A DNA stretch of 64,000 bases from Torymus aiolomorphi. Its lineage: Eukaryota > Arthropoda > Insecta > Hymenoptera > Torymidae. The stretch is taken from NCBI GenBank assembly GCA_036365515.1, contig CM070873.1, positions 175,266,104 to 175,330,103 of the forward strand, in the 5' to 3' direction. This document shows, piece by piece, positions 34,163-45,036 of the stretch; positions within the stretch are counted from its first letter, which is position 1, and every line of letters starts with the position of its first letter. A model generated the notes under the pieces. It ran no database searches, was not told the origin of the DNA, and was given only the letters and a program-made list of their open reading frames with translations. The translations under genes and the position numbers were made by a program.

Positions 34163-35239
34163 CAAGTAGTTGCCGGAGATATAACCGGCCCGTTCGTGAA
34201 GAGTAAGCTTGGGCACGAGTGTATCTTGGTGTTCCAAAGACCTCTTTACTCGCTGGGCGAAGTGCGTGCCCATACGCAAAGCGAATGCGAAGATCATCCT
34301 AAAAGAGTTCAAGGAGAGAGAGAGATTCTTCGGTTCGGCACTCCGGAGGTATTCTTGTCCGACAACGGCACAGAATTCAAGAATAATGCCGTGGACGAAT
34401 ACCTCGCCGACGTCGGCGTCCACCACTCAACTACCCCGCCGTATCACCCTCAGGCAAACCCCGTGGAGAGGGTAAATGGGACGTTAAAGACCCATTTAGT
34501 CGCATTCGTCGAGGAAGCTCACGCCGAGTGGGATCAGAAGCTGCCGTAGATGATGTTCTCGTTGAACAATTCCGTGCACGCTTCGAGAGGCGCGAGCCCG
34601 GTCGCCCTCAACTACGGTAGACAGCCACTCCCCCCGGCGACAGCTCGGCGCGAGCAGGAGCGCGTGGCTCTTGAGCAACGAGAGCGCGAGGCCGTGGATA
34701 CGTTGGCTGAGCGCCTGCAAGATATGGATAGTATGCGAAAGAGGGCTGCCGCTCAAACTGCCGACGAGCATCGGCGACAAGCTGCATACTACAACGTGCG
34801 CCGAAGGGAAGTATCCTACGGGGTAGGAGACCTCGTCATGAAAAGAAACAGAGTCCTTCCCTCGGCAGCGCAAGGAATATCGGCGAAGTTAGCGCCGAAG
34901 TATGCCGGTCCACTGAAGATAACTGAGAGAACCGTCTCCAATACGGTGAGAGTCATAGACGAGAAGGACGCGAGCGAAGAGATCCTGCATGTCTCTCACC
35001 TCAAGCCGTACGACGAAGAAAGCAGCGACGAAACGAGCGAAGAAGTAGGCGACGCCGAGGATCCGCAACCGCCGAGGGAAGATATAAGCCTCCCGGTGAT
35101 GAGCGATCCCCGGAGGCCGCCGGAGCGCCGCCGAGCGATGCGCATCCAGGCGAAAAACGTCCACGGAGACGTCCGCGTAAAACGGTTCGCGTCGTGGTCC
35201 GCGTGGTTCTCGATAAAACGCGTGCGCCGGCGAAGGTGA
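34163..35239 (+). pseudogene. Integrase core and C-terminal region, with stops and a frameshift
   Basis: Continues the integrase after the stop at 34160. VVAGDITGPFVKS and the first catalytic Asp (in KDLFTRWAKCVPI, frame 2) are split by a one-base shift near 34230-34320. The second Asp (FLSDNGTEFKN) and the Glu (YHPQANPVERVNG) are in frame 34196-34549, followed by a TAG at 34547. The C-terminal part (34550-35239) has LNYGRQPLPP, YNVRRREVSYGVGDLVM, KLAPKYAGPLKI and ILHVSHLKPYDEE, the gypsy integrase tail. An acidic/Arg-rich end follows. Not functional as it stands. Confidence 0.85.
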
Positions 35240-35424
35240 ACCCCGGGACGGGAAAACCCCGGGGCCGGCCGAAAGGTTCCGCGAAGCGACAGGAGCCGAG
35301 GTCGCACCGAGATGCCTCACCGCGGTCGACTCACGCGCAGCGGCGTGCGAGAGCGTCGCATAAGAGCAGAAGTTCGGGAGTTGTTAGCGACTCCGAGTAA
35401 TGCAGCTTTTCACTCGAGCTCTTT

Positions 35425-36435
35425 TTGTTACAGATGGCTGAGAAACCGCCGGTGCCGAGCCACGAAAGCGGTGCCCTGGACACTGTGGCGATGGTGAGCG
35501 GCGTACTGCGCCGAGCAACTCGGGCGAGCTGCGTTCGCTTGCCCGTCTTCGGTGGTACTGTAGAGCTGCCAGAGGCGGCCGCAGCTCCGGCGCGGCCTCC
35601 TCCGCCCACCGCAGCCTTAGCGGCGCCGATCATGTGCCGACCGAGGGAGGCCCTCGCTACCACCGCGGGAGGGGACGCTCCCGCGATCGAGGACGGCCAG
35701 ACCGGCCAAGTGGCTCAGAAAGCCGAAGGCCGGGGACCGGAGGTCCCCGAGGCCACGGCACAGGGGGTGACCGATCCCATCGTGTCATCGCCGATGATGG
35801 CCCGCTGGGGCTCACTCGAGCGCTTTCTCGAGAAGGCACGAGTCACCAGCCGCCAGGCCTGGGCGGCGGAAGACGAGGCGTTCCAGGCCTGGGATCGGTT
35901 CCTCGCCGAGACGCCGTACGGCCCTGAACTTGCCGGGCCCTGGGCGGCCCGCATCAAGGGCCTGAAAGAGGAGCGGGACCTCCGGTACGCGGCCTGGCGC
36001 GCCAGGAAGGAGCGCGTGCGCCGTGAGTCCGAAGAGGCGGCGGCCCGTGCCCGCGAAGAGATCCGGGCCACCGAGCGAGACTCCTTGCTCACGAGGAAGC
36101 GGGAAGAAGTGGCCGAGGAAAGGCGGAGAGAGGCCGTCCGCCGAGCCGGGGAAGCGACGATCGCGATGGTGCCGGCCACGGCGTTACGGCGTTACGACAG
36201 GTCGCGCCGTCGATGCCCCCACACCCGCATCGCGAGCAACAGCGAGGCGATGCTGCACCGGCGGAAGGATCCCGTTGCCGCTGCTACTACTGCGGACAAC
36301 CGGGCGTGTCGACGGACTCGAAGTGCCCGAACGCCGCCCGCTACAACAAGGTACGGCCGTGGTTCCACAACCGGGAGTAGCCATAACCAAAAACCCCGCC
36401 AACCCGGGCGTAAGCCCCCTCTTCGGGGAGAATAA
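35425..36435 (+). CDS. Extra ORF between pol and 3' LTR, not env-like
   Basis: 336-residue frame (ATG at 35425 or 35434). It has an Ala/Pro-rich N-terminus, a predicted helix with FLEKARVTSRQAW and EAFQAWDRFLAETPYGPEL, then a charged Arg/Glu coiled coil (about 190-255). There is no signal peptide or membrane segment, so it is not an envelope. An 8-bp tandem duplication (GGCGTTAC twice, near 36180-36197) shifts the frame. The alternate frame beyond it encodes a Cys-rich CX2CX10C element (CYYCGQPGVSTDSKC) and stops at 36378. That resembles the end of this element's gag, so the ORF may be a gag-like accessory protein. Function unknown. Confidence 0.6.
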   Translation: MLQMAEKPPVPSHESGALDTVAMVSGVLRRATRASCVRLPVFGGTVELPEAAAAPARPPPPTAALAAPIMCRPREALATTAGGDAPAIEDGQTGQVAQKAEGRGPEVPEATAQGVTDPIVSSPMMARWGSLERFLEKARVTSRQAWAAEDEAFQAWDRFLAETPYGPELAGPWAARIKGLKEERDLRYAAWRARKERVRRESEEAAARAREEIRATERDSLLTRKREEVAEERRREAVRRAGEATIAMVPATALRRYDRSRRRCPHTRIASNSEAMLHRRKDPVAAATTADNRACRRTRSARTPPATTRYGRGSTTGSSHNQKPRQPGRKPPLRGE

Positions 36436-36587
36436 AGGGAGGGGTTAACCCCGTTATATTTTCTTGTATACGACTATCATATTATTCTGCATCCGCACCC
36501 TAACTCCTTTTCAGGAAAACGCGCACGGCCGTTGATGATGCTGGACGCGAGGTAGCAGAGCAGACTCTCCGAGGAATAGTCCGCGTC

Positions 36588-36598
36588 CGGACGGGGGG
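36588..36598 (+). other. Polypurine tract next to the 3' LTR
   Basis: CGGACGGGGGG lies immediately before TGTAACGG, the expected place for plus-strand priming. Purine content is high but the run is short. Confidence 0.55.
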
Positions 36599-36866
36599 TG
36601 TAACGGCCGGCGCGCGCACGTGTGCACGTATGTGTGTATCGGTGTGCGCTAAGGAGACATGAGGCGAGTCTCGGTACACCGCGACGGCACGCGCTAATAC
36701 CGAAGAGGTAAACATCTCTAAACCTTGCGCAAAGGGCAAGGCCGAGAGATGCTTGTGCGTGCCGACGTGGAGACAGGCGATTAGTATCGCTTCTGCCATC
36801 GCTTAGGCTACAGCTCAAGCCAGTGCCTATTTCTCGCGTCCTCTAGATTTTCCCCGGGAGAAGAGA
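36599..36866 (+). repeat. 3' LTR, first segment
   Basis: Starts TGTAACGGCCGGCGCGCGCA, homologous to 15191-15450. It is interrupted at CCCCGGGAGAAGAGAGA by LINE-B; the 5' LTR has the intact GA-rich site (about 15440-15470). Confidence 0.88.
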
Positions 36867-37233
36867 GAATAGAATAGAATAGAATAGAATAGTGTATTTA
36901 TTTGACTAAGGACACAGTCCATCATAGTCAAGACATTTTACAGTACGACAATGTCTTAGACTTACAAAGTAATTTCTATATAAAACGATAAGTCTGAATC
37001 ATAAAATCTTAAAAATATTTAAAAAATCTTAAAACTAATTATCTGATAGTCGAAATACGGGAAGACTAACGATCTGACTAGTAATAACTTGGTGTTCTTT
37101 GGCAAGCAGTGCGAGCATTTACGAAGTCTATTTAGAGCCGCGAATGCTTTTCGGCATATCGTAGTGCAGTACTGGGAAAAAGTAAGCTTCGAGTCCAGCG
37201 TGCAGCCTAGCAGCTTAATCTCCTTACATATTC

Positions 37234-39417
37234 CTATGGGCTGATTGTCGATGGACGGTTGCGGAGGATTTCCCGCGTATAGATATATTCACGGACCCCA
37301 AACCAGATCGCTTGGGTCTTCGCTGCATTGATGACAAGCCCATTTGTCCTGGCCCATACAGAAAGATTTGATAGATCAGTGTTGATCCTTTCGATTATGC
37401 CCCCCAGGTCCTTCATAGATCCCCGGCAGTAGATCGTGAGATCGTCTGCATATAGGTGGTGGTTGCAGTGTTTAAGCACGCTAGGGGCGTCGTTGGCAAA
37501 TAGAGAGAAGAACGGAGGGCCATTTATCGTGCCTTGAGGAACGCCGCAGTTTCTGACGATGGGTTCCGAACGCTCACCCGATGGGCCAAGAAGAACCTGC
37601 GATCTATCCGAAAGAAAAGAGAAAATCCAGCGGCAGGCTGATATAGAGAAGCCAAGGGCCCGGTGTTTATCGATCAGTAGATGAATATTAACGAGATCGA
37701 ATGCGCGAGAAAAGTCAATGGCGACAAGCAAGACAATCTCTCCGGCTTCCATAGCCTCTCGTATGTCATCGACTATCTTAATGAGAGCTGTGTGCGTGCT
37801 GTGTCCCTTACGAAATCCTGATTGCAGTGGATCGAGCAAGTCTCTAGCTGTAATATAACTGGATATCTGCTTATATGCAACTGACTCCAGGACTTTCGAC
37901 GCCGCACATAAAATACTAATGGGCCTAAAGTCCCCAACCTCAGTCGGCGGCCAGCGCTTGGGTAAAAGACGGACGATGGCATTTTTCCAAGCCGATGGAA
38001 AGACGCCTGATTGTAGCGAACAATCGAAAATGTTAAGAAGCACCGGCAAAATAATGTGAAGGCAGTCTTTCAGACGTTTAACTGGGATGTTATCGGGCCC
38101 TTTAGCGTTTGAGCGAGCGGACAGAATAGCTTCGATCACATCCTCGGCTGGGACATGAGAAAAGTAAAAGTGCTCGTCTAGAGGTACTGCATCGATGATT
38201 CTATTATCTCTAATTGGAGTCGGGTTCGAATCGCCTACAAAAAAACGATTTAAATCGTTAACATCTACAGGTAGCGAGAAGGTGGTCCTGGCACCGGAAC
38301 CTACCCCTAGCTCTGCAACGCAGTTCCATATCTCAGTAGAATTTTTACACGCACGGAGTTGGTTGTTATAGTGTGTTGAAATAGCATTGCGAATGGATAC
38401 TTTAACTTGATTGCGCAGATGTTTATATACTTCATGATCGATTATTCGTCTGGTGCGTTTAAACTTAGCCCACGCCTTGTTGCGTGCATTAATGAGTGAT
38501 TTTATAGCAAAGTTCATCCAAGGCAACGGTTTTTTCTTCGGCGTGAATGTGCGATAAGGAGCATGTGTATCGAATAGACGCGAGATGTTAGATGTTAAGA
38601 ATTCTACTTTATCGTCTATATTTTGAATTTCACTGATTTCTTCCCAATTGATGCTGCCAAGGTCATGCTGGAAGTTTTCTGCAATAAAATGTCGAAAAGA
38701 ACGACAAGTTATAGCCTGAGGAACACGTTTCGGAACGTCAAATGCGATTGTTGCGTAGAGGACTTCATGTTTTGAAATATGCGGGACGTGTCTCTGGTCG
38801 TAAGCGTTTACACGTTTAAGATCACTCACGCAGATGTAGTCGATGGTTGACGGCTCCGCACCATCATGGTGAGTTGGTCGAAATGGAATCCGCTCGAGTC
38901 CACACGTAGAAAGTGAATTTTGCAGAATGTTGAGTGGGGTGGAGGGCTTGCGCCAATTGATATTAAAATCACCCATTAAACACGTGAAGTCCTGCGCTAC
39001 ATTACAATTTAGTAAGGCTTCGTCGACCTCGGACCAGTATCCACATTTGGGTGTACTATAGACCACCCCGACTAGTATCTTGGCTGAAGCAGATTTTATT
39101 AGAACGAATAAAAATTCCGGCCGTACTATGTAAACTGCAGGCTGCGACGATTGGGCAACGATGGTGTACTGAAGGGATTCATGGATGTACATAGCAACAC
39201 CTCCCTTCTCGGCACTTAAGCGATCTACTCGAACCAAGTTATAGCCGGGGATGGATACTGTGCAAGAGTGCTTTTCGGGCTTTAGCCACGACTCAGAGAT
39301 GCCTACTACATGCGCTTCGCTATCAAGTACGACTTTGCGTAGATCGATGAGATGGGCCCCAATAGAATGGGCATTAGAATAGCAGATGCGGAAGTAACTT
39401 GATGGATTAGTGGCCAT
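37234..39417 (-). CDS. LINE-B ORF2: endonuclease and RT, C-terminally frameshifted
   Basis: The start chosen is the ATG at 39417, giving an 11-nt overlap with ORF1 (ATGGCCACTAA); an upstream in-frame ATG at 39444 is less likely. The endonuclease (about residues 1-230) has YSNAHSIGAHL, the catalytic VGISESWL, MGDFNINW, STIDYICVSD and SKHEVLYATI. RT follows (about 430-680) with FRPISILCAASKVLE, QSGFRKGHSTHTALI, AIDFSRAFDLV, GVPQGTINGPPFFSLFAND and LYADDLTIY. The frame stops at 37234 in the thumb region, while the next ~65 codons (CKEIKLLGCTLDSKLTF) read in a shifted frame. The RT proper is complete, but the usual C-terminal domain is lost. Confidence 0.9.
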   Translation of the reverse strand: MATNPSSYFRICYSNAHSIGAHLIDLRKVVLDSEAHVVGISESWLKPEKHSCTVSIPGYNLVRVDRLSAEKGGVAMYIHESLQYTIVAQSSQPAVYIVRPEFLFVLIKSASAKILVGVVYSTPKCGYWSEVDEALLNCNVAQDFTCLMGDFNINWRKPSTPLNILQNSLSTCGLERIPFRPTHHDGAEPSTIDYICVSDLKRVNAYDQRHVPHISKHEVLYATIAFDVPKRVPQAITCRSFRHFIAENFQHDLGSINWEEISEIQNIDDKVEFLTSNISRLFDTHAPYRTFTPKKKPLPWMNFAIKSLINARNKAWAKFKRTRRIIDHEVYKHLRNQVKVSIRNAISTHYNNQLRACKNSTEIWNCVAELGVGSGARTTFSLPVDVNDLNRFFVGDSNPTPIRDNRIIDAVPLDEHFYFSHVPAEDVIEAILSARSNAKGPDNIPVKRLKDCLHIILPVLLNIFDCSLQSGVFPSAWKNAIVRLLPKRWPPTEVGDFRPISILCAASKVLESVAYKQISSYITARDLLDPLQSGFRKGHSTHTALIKIVDDIREAMEAGEIVLLVAIDFSRAFDLVNIHLLIDKHRALGFSISACRWIFSFLSDRSQVLLGPSGERSEPIVRNCGVPQGTINGPPFFSLFANDAPSVLKHCNHHLYADDLTIYCRGSMKDLGGIIERINTDLSNLSVWARTNGLVINAAKTQAIWFGVREYIYTREILRNRPSTISP

Positions 39418-40765
39418 AATTGATAGATGAAATTTTGCGATCAATTAGGCGTCGCAGAATGGGGCAAGAGGCCTTATCGTAAGCAGCATAGTTAGAATTA
39501 TCGGGGCTAGACGTACAGCAGTTCGAACATTTAAGAGCGACTGCGCCAGTATTGTTATTTGCTGTACAATGCTTAGTTTCGTGTGTGCCAGTGCACTTTC
39601 CGCAACACGCGGGGTTCTTGCATGTTTTCGCAACATGACCAAATTTGTGGCACTTAAAGCATTGCAACACCGATATATGATCGGATATGCGACAGCGAAG
39701 CCAGTTGATAGTTACCCGATTATTACTAAGTAATCGCGCGCGATGTTCAGGCCTAATCTCGATGATGCAGCTGCGCGAGACGTTATTACGAGGCGGGTAC
39801 AAATAAACTACTTTATAATCGCTCGCCGACGTATCCGGCAAATTCTGTGCTATAATGGAATCAACAATTTGTTCGGCGGTTAATTCGACAGGGACATCGT
39901 GAATAGCTAGTCTAGGGTTCATTTTAAAATCGGGTTTAACTTCGAGACCGACCTCCGATAAGTTAGCGCTGTTAGCGATAGCATCTGCATCCAGCGAGTG
40001 GCCTTCTATAATGACGCAACGCTGAGGGCCAAGAATTATACGCTTGACTCGCATTTTTAGCGCAGTAGGGTTAATCGCAGCTTGAAGGGGGGCCTTCGTT
40101 TCTTTAGAGTCGCGGTATTTCTCTTTCGCTTGCTCGCAGGGACCGATAACTACGCGTTCGACACTCTCGTAGACGAAAGGCTTGCCTTTGTTTAGAGAGA
40201 TTTTCTTAGACGAAGGCACAGACGTGGATAGCGCTCGATGACTGTTTTGCACGACGGCATCGGCATACGAGCATTCGGTGCCAATCTTTGCACGCACAAT
40301 ATCCTGACAAGTATTTTCGATCGCGTTTTTAATGAGGTTGGTTGAATTGGACGACGCAAGCAGGGCACAGTATGCATTAGATAACGTATTAAACGTAGCA
40401 AATATCGAGCTAATCGCGTCTCGCAACTTATCTTTTCTCTCTGTTGACCTTTCACCGGAGAGCCATCCTAGCAGACTGCCGCAGTCCGCGTTTATGGTCC
40501 TCGCCAGCGTGTTTACATCCACTGACGACAGCTGGTGCCACAGTGAGGGATCGGCGGGCTCGTCTGTTGACAGTTCGTCGCTTAAAGGGGGATCGCCGGT
40601 CAATGACCCGTCTGAATCGTCGGGCCGAAATCTCTTCGGAGCGACCATAATTGTACAATCATCCGGCAGGCTGCCGGATCTACTTCCAAGAATCGCTGAT
40701 TGTAAATTGGTCCCAAGGTCGTGTCTAACCTCGAAATCACCGTCCCAGCGACGAGGAAAAACCAC
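39407..40765 (-). CDS. LINE-B ORF1: gag-like protein with zinc knuckles
   Basis: 452 residues. The N-terminal half is acidic and of low similarity. About residues 225-370 form an RRM-like fold region (MRVKRIILGPQRCVIIEGHS, RLAIHDVPVELTAEQIVDSI, CIIEIRPEHRARLLSNNRV). Three knuckles then follow: CFKCHKFGHVAKTC, CGKCTGTHETKHC and CSNC...H-less C, ending SCPILRRLIDRKI. This is the R1/Jockey-clade ORF1 layout, an RNA chaperone that packages LINE RNA. The ATG at 40765 opens the frame, but a second Met (MVAPKRF, about residue 40) could also be the start. Confidence 0.87.
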   Translation of the reverse strand: MVFPRRWDGDFEVRHDLGTNLQSAILGSRSGSLPDDCTIMVAPKRFRPDDSDGSLTGDPPLSDELSTDEPADPSLWHQLSSVDVNTLARTINADCGSLLGWLSGERSTERKDKLRDAISSIFATFNTLSNAYCALLASSNSTNLIKNAIENTCQDIVRAKIGTECSYADAVVQNSHRALSTSVPSSKKISLNKGKPFVYESVERVVIGPCEQAKEKYRDSKETKAPLQAAINPTALKMRVKRIILGPQRCVIIEGHSLDADAIANSANLSEVGLEVKPDFKMNPRLAIHDVPVELTAEQIVDSIIAQNLPDTSASDYKVVYLYPPRNNVSRSCIIEIRPEHRARLLSNNRVTINWLRCRISDHISVLQCFKCHKFGHVAKTCKNPACCGKCTGTHETKHCTANNNTGAVALKCSNCCTSSPDNSNYAAYDKASCPILRRLIDRKISSINYGH

Positions 40766-40926
40766 CAGGAAATCATGAAGCGGCCGAAGACAGCGACTCC
40801 TCCATGTTCAGAGCTGGCTCACCCATAGCTGGATCGACGGACGACCTGCCCTCTAAAAAACAGCGACACAGAAAGCGGCAAAACTCCAAAAGTACAAGCG
40901 CTTACAAGTAGATAAACTCACCGGTT

Positions 40927-40927
<1 letters not shown>

Positions 40928-40988
<61 letters not shown>

Positions 40989-41864
40989 GCGCCGGAGTGC
41001 AACGAGTGTGGTGCAGTGCCGAAAGTGAGTGCGAGGGAGGGAGTGGCGCAGCAGCGCAGCCGAGAGATAGAGAGAGGAACGCCGTTGGCAGCTACCACGG
41101 CCGAGCGAGTGGGAGAGAGAGAGACGCCAGCAGCGTGGCTGATCCCCTGCTACGGCCGGACTGCCCTAGAAGGCGAGAGAGAGAGAGATACGACGCGCGC
41201 GGCGACCAACGCCGCCCGGCCTGACTCTCTGCAGCAGTCTGTTCTTCGCGAGGTAAGTCCTGGCCAGGCGATCGCGCGCTTTGCCCACGGATGACGAGCG
41301 TCCGGGAAGCGAGACCCGCGTGAACGAGCGAGACTCGCCGAAGCGCGCGCGAGAGCCGATCGCGCGCGGCGATCGGCCTACTTCGGCTCGAGTTGGTTTG
41401 CGCGGGTGCAAGACCCGTATCGGCGCGTATAGAGAATACGCGCCGCGTGTATTTCAGTTCGTCTGCCCGAGGGATAATAAAGGCAAAGTCCTTTTTTTAA
41501 GAACATGTACGCGAGTGATTTAATACACCCGTCCCGATCCCTTTTCGTAGTCGGTGGCGCGGCGGTATAGAATACCACCGGCCTCCGCGGGCGCGATTAC
41601 GCAGTACTCGCGTAATTCTGAGCAGCCTAGGAAGCACGCGCGAGAGAGAGACCGCGACAACGAAGTTGCGCGTTGTAATGCCAGTAGGTACGGCGGCCGT
41701 CGAAGGCCGCCGACGGCGAGCGACGGCGTGCAGGCGAGAATGAGGAGATTTCGCCGAGGGTTGGCACGAGCAAGTGCTCGCGCCTCACATCTTTGCTGCA
41801 CCGTTCATCGGCAATTCCGCTTAGAGGAAGCGGGCAACCGCGTAACACCACCTGTCCCGTTACA
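40928..41864 (+). repeat. GA tract plus remainder of the 3' LTR
   Basis: GA run 40928-40985, then AGTGCGCCGGAGTGCAACGA and onward, homologous to 15470-15667, 21455-21961 and 30564-30755 without interruption. The polyadenylation signal ATAATAAAGGCAAAGTCC lies near 41473. It has ~18 bp extra near 41311-41330 and lacks a 41-bp hairpin segment relative to the 5' LTR. It ends CCCGTTACA at 41864. Confidence 0.88.
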
Positions 41865-42405
41865 CTGTAAATGCAAGTAAACGATTACGACCTATTAACA
41901 ACTGGAAATTTAAATAAAATTTTTAGCTGTAAATCCACCTGTTAACAACTGGAAATTTGACTAAAATCCACCTATGAATAATTGGAAATCCAGGTATATA
42001 TTTAGTGCCATGGATATTTCCAGCTACTAATAGGTAAAAATTTAGTTAATTTTTCACTTATAAGTACACCTACAAATTTATTATTAAATGGAAATATAGG
42101 TAGATTTAAAGGTGAAAATATAGTGATATTTTTTAGCTACAAATAGAGCTATATGTTATTCTCGATTTGTCCATATTTTTTAGCTGTAAATCAATGTATT
42201 AATATGGATTGGATTATTAATTTCATTTTATGCTAATAATAACAAAATTTACAGATCATATCTGTGTTACACAGGTATATTGAAAAAGATATATTTATAT
42301 ACATAATACTACTATTTAGAACTAAAAAGAACTTATCTCCTTCAAATATATTCTAATATATATTAGAGCCGTTATTTACATGGTTTAAATACTATTGGCG
42401 TACTC
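41865..42405. repeat. Right part of the repeat family flanking the gypsy element
   Basis: Begins with the target duplication CTGT. Words such as TTTTTAGCTGTAAATCCACC, AACAACTGGAAATTT and AACAATTGGAAATCCAGGTA-like variants recur at ~30-60 bp spacing through 42130. The rest is AT-rich. No gene. Confidence 0.6.
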
Positions 42406-43111
42406 ACAAGGAAAGTACCCGAACTGTCAAATTCAAAAAAATTCCAAACCCATATTAAAAAGTAGACCTCCATGCGAGATTCACGAAACCATTTTTTTTA
42501 TCGGCTGAGAAGCGCTTTATAAGGGTTAAAATCACCCCTAAAGTTTACCCCCAAGAAACGTTTTTTTGATATATCTCGGCTTCTACTTAACTTTTTTTAA
42601 CGAAACAAAATGGAAAGAGTTTCTTATTAAAAAGTCAAGAAATCCGTGGTAGTATGAACATTAAGGGTTGCATCCCTTATTTTTTAGAGGGTGAAATTGT
42701 GTTTTTTTAAGAATAATTTTTGATCTGAGAACTCATAAAATAATTAAAAATAGGTCAAAACATTATTTTTACCAACTACAATAAATAACAGTTGGTGTGT
42801 TTGGGTATTCTTCGTGAAACAACCCCTTAAGAGGTGGTAAACCACCCCTAACACAAATGAATTAGGTATATTTTTTTGGCAATTATTTTTTTCCTTAAAA
42901 TGGGTTCTTGAAGTCGTTAATCGGAATCCACAGTTAGATCCACAATAAAAATTTGAAAATAGTGAATTCAATATGGCGAAAAATTTTTTAGAAATATTTT
43001 AAATTCCACGAAAAATAGTATGTAGACCCCCTAGCGGAAATTATATTATGTAAATAAATGTATAATAATGTAACAATGTTTTGTTATGTTATTCTATTAT
43101 TTATTATTTTT

Positions 43112-43155
43112 TTATCATACACTTGTTTATCGTACGATAAACAAGTGTATGATAA
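43112..43155. repeat. 44-bp perfect palindrome (left TIR-D arm)
   Basis: 21-bp arms TTATCATACACTTGTTTATCG and their complement around the centre TA. It would extrude as a cruciform or hairpin. It is repeated identically at 47235-47278. Confidence 0.97.
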
Positions 43156-45036
43156 TGTAGTTGTTTGTAAAAAAGTGTAAGAAAACGTAACAAATTGTAC
43201 TTTTCTACTGGATTTCGGACGCTTTTACATTTTACCACAGTTTATACCATTTTTTAATAATTTCTTACTTTTCCTTACATTTGTCTACGTTTTATTACTT
43301 TTTAATTTGTACTCTTAATTCAAATTTTATAGGCATTCTTACACTTTCGTACACCTTTTTACATTTTATTATATATTTGTACTTTTAATTACATCTTTTT
43401 ACGTTTATATACAAATTTTGATACACATTTTACATCCTATCACATATTTGTACACTTCTTTCAAATAGTTCATAATTATACTTTTATAATAATTTATAAT
43501 TGTAGTTTTATTTAAATAAAGCTATAAATAAAATATTTTCAAAGATGTAAAGAAAAAATACTAAAACGTAATAAAATGTAAATTATTATGTATTAGAAAT
43601 ATAATTAATATATGTTACAAAATGTAAGTTACTGTATAAAAGTTTAAATTTTTACAAATTCTTACAGATTTTTCTAACAAATTAATTCTTACAGATTTTT
43701 CTAACAAATACTTCCTTATAATTTCATAAAAATAAGCTACACAAGGAAATATTTAGAAAACGTAAGGAATTGAAAGAAAATGTAGGAAACTCTAACAACT
43801 TGTTAAATATGCCCGAAATCCAGTATCGTATGATTTCTTACATTTTTCGACAATTTATTCCATTTTATAAGTATTTTCTTATTTTCTTTCATATTTTATA
43901 ATTTCAGCTAGGAGAGATTTTCATGCTTGTTGAAATTATGATAGGTTTTAATAAGAAAAGTTTATTTATGATTTATTAATAGAAATTAATATGAACAAAA
44001 TTTTTAATATAATGATAATTATAGCAATTCATGGTTATTGCGCAATATACAAGATTACGTATACTTGCATTGATATGGCTTATCTCCCGATTCCTCCTCT
44101 TTTATTCATAAATAAGTGAAACATCGGTCAGTCGAAAACAAATATACGTTACTGAACGTTTTTCTACGCTCGTGTTAAATTAATATTCAATGTCAACATT
44201 ATTTTATGGGTATTAATTGAAAATATAAGTGTCTGGAGGTACTTGCATCATATTTTTTAATGGCAAGTAAACATTTTACGAGTATGACATCCTATTTGGA
44301 TTGAATGATAACAACAATAATAATAGTCGTAAGTAACCATATAATTGAAATTTCTTTCTTCTACATATTCAAAATATTTCTAATAGAAGGATATAATAGA
44401 TATAATATTGAAAAGTTAAATAAAATGCAGTATTTTTAAATATAAAACTCGTCAAAATATACAATAAATTTTGAACAAATGGCCGAAGTTAAGAAAGTCA
44501 AATTCAGTAAAAATCTATTATAGAATCTTTATTGTACCAATTGTAATTATTTTGATAGTGAAACTTTACTCTTAATACATGCATTGAATTATTTTATGAT
44601 AGTAAAAATTATGTTTTGATTTTAATTTTTAGAATTACTGTTACATTACTGTTATTCTAATATATAAAATATGACATACTGACGATTTAATCAGTTAAGT
44701 TAAGTGTAAAAGAATATTCGTACGAGTGAATAGAAGTAGTACTTTATTTATAATAATAACGTTTAGCAACTATTTAATGCTAATAAAATAGTGTATCTTG
44801 TAGACAAAACATTGACAAACAATAACGAATTCCCATACACTTACAAAGGAATTTAGTAAAATGTTTTCCTCAAAAGTTTTGGATGTCTGAATACTTTTTA
44901 CACTTACTGTACATTCATACTATTGTACATTCCTATACTGTTATGGCTATAAAAAGGATATAATAACTAAAACTTTTACAGGTTTACACTGCGACTCAAC
45001 GTATCTAAAAGAAGAAAGAAAATATTTTCCATAAAT

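Larger units (their letters stand above)
36867..40927 (-). mobile_element. LINE-B: R1/Jockey-like non-LTR retrotransposon
   Basis: Minus-strand element of ~4.06 kb. The 3' end has AATAAATACAC followed by a (TATTC)n tail (36866-36892). The 5' end abuts a (GA)n run at 40928-40985. ORF1 is intact and ORF2 is open for 736 residues before a frameshift. The RT C-terminal part continues in another frame from 37233 to about 37040. The site is the GA-rich segment of the gypsy 3' LTR. Confidence 0.87.
15191..41864 (+). mobile_element. Gypsy-like LTR retrotransposon expanded to 26.7 kb by nested insertions
   Basis: The termini are TGTAACGGCC and CCCGTTACA, flanked by the 4-bp duplication CTGT (15187-15190 and 41865-41868). 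The 5' LTR is in three pieces (15191-15667, 21455-21961, 30564-30755). The primer site is at 30758, the internal region at 30756-36598, and the 3' LTR in two pieces (36599-36866, 40928-41864). Without insertions each LTR is about 1.15 kb and the element about 8.1 kb. Coding capacity is gag, protease and integrase plus a downstream ORF, with RT and RNase H missing and several frameshifts, so the copy is dead and non-autonomous. The insertions postdate it. Confidence 0.9.

Noticed and set aside
35425..36435. Envelope gene of the gypsy-like element
   Set aside because: No signal peptide, membrane segment or cleavage site; the product is charged and coiled-coil.
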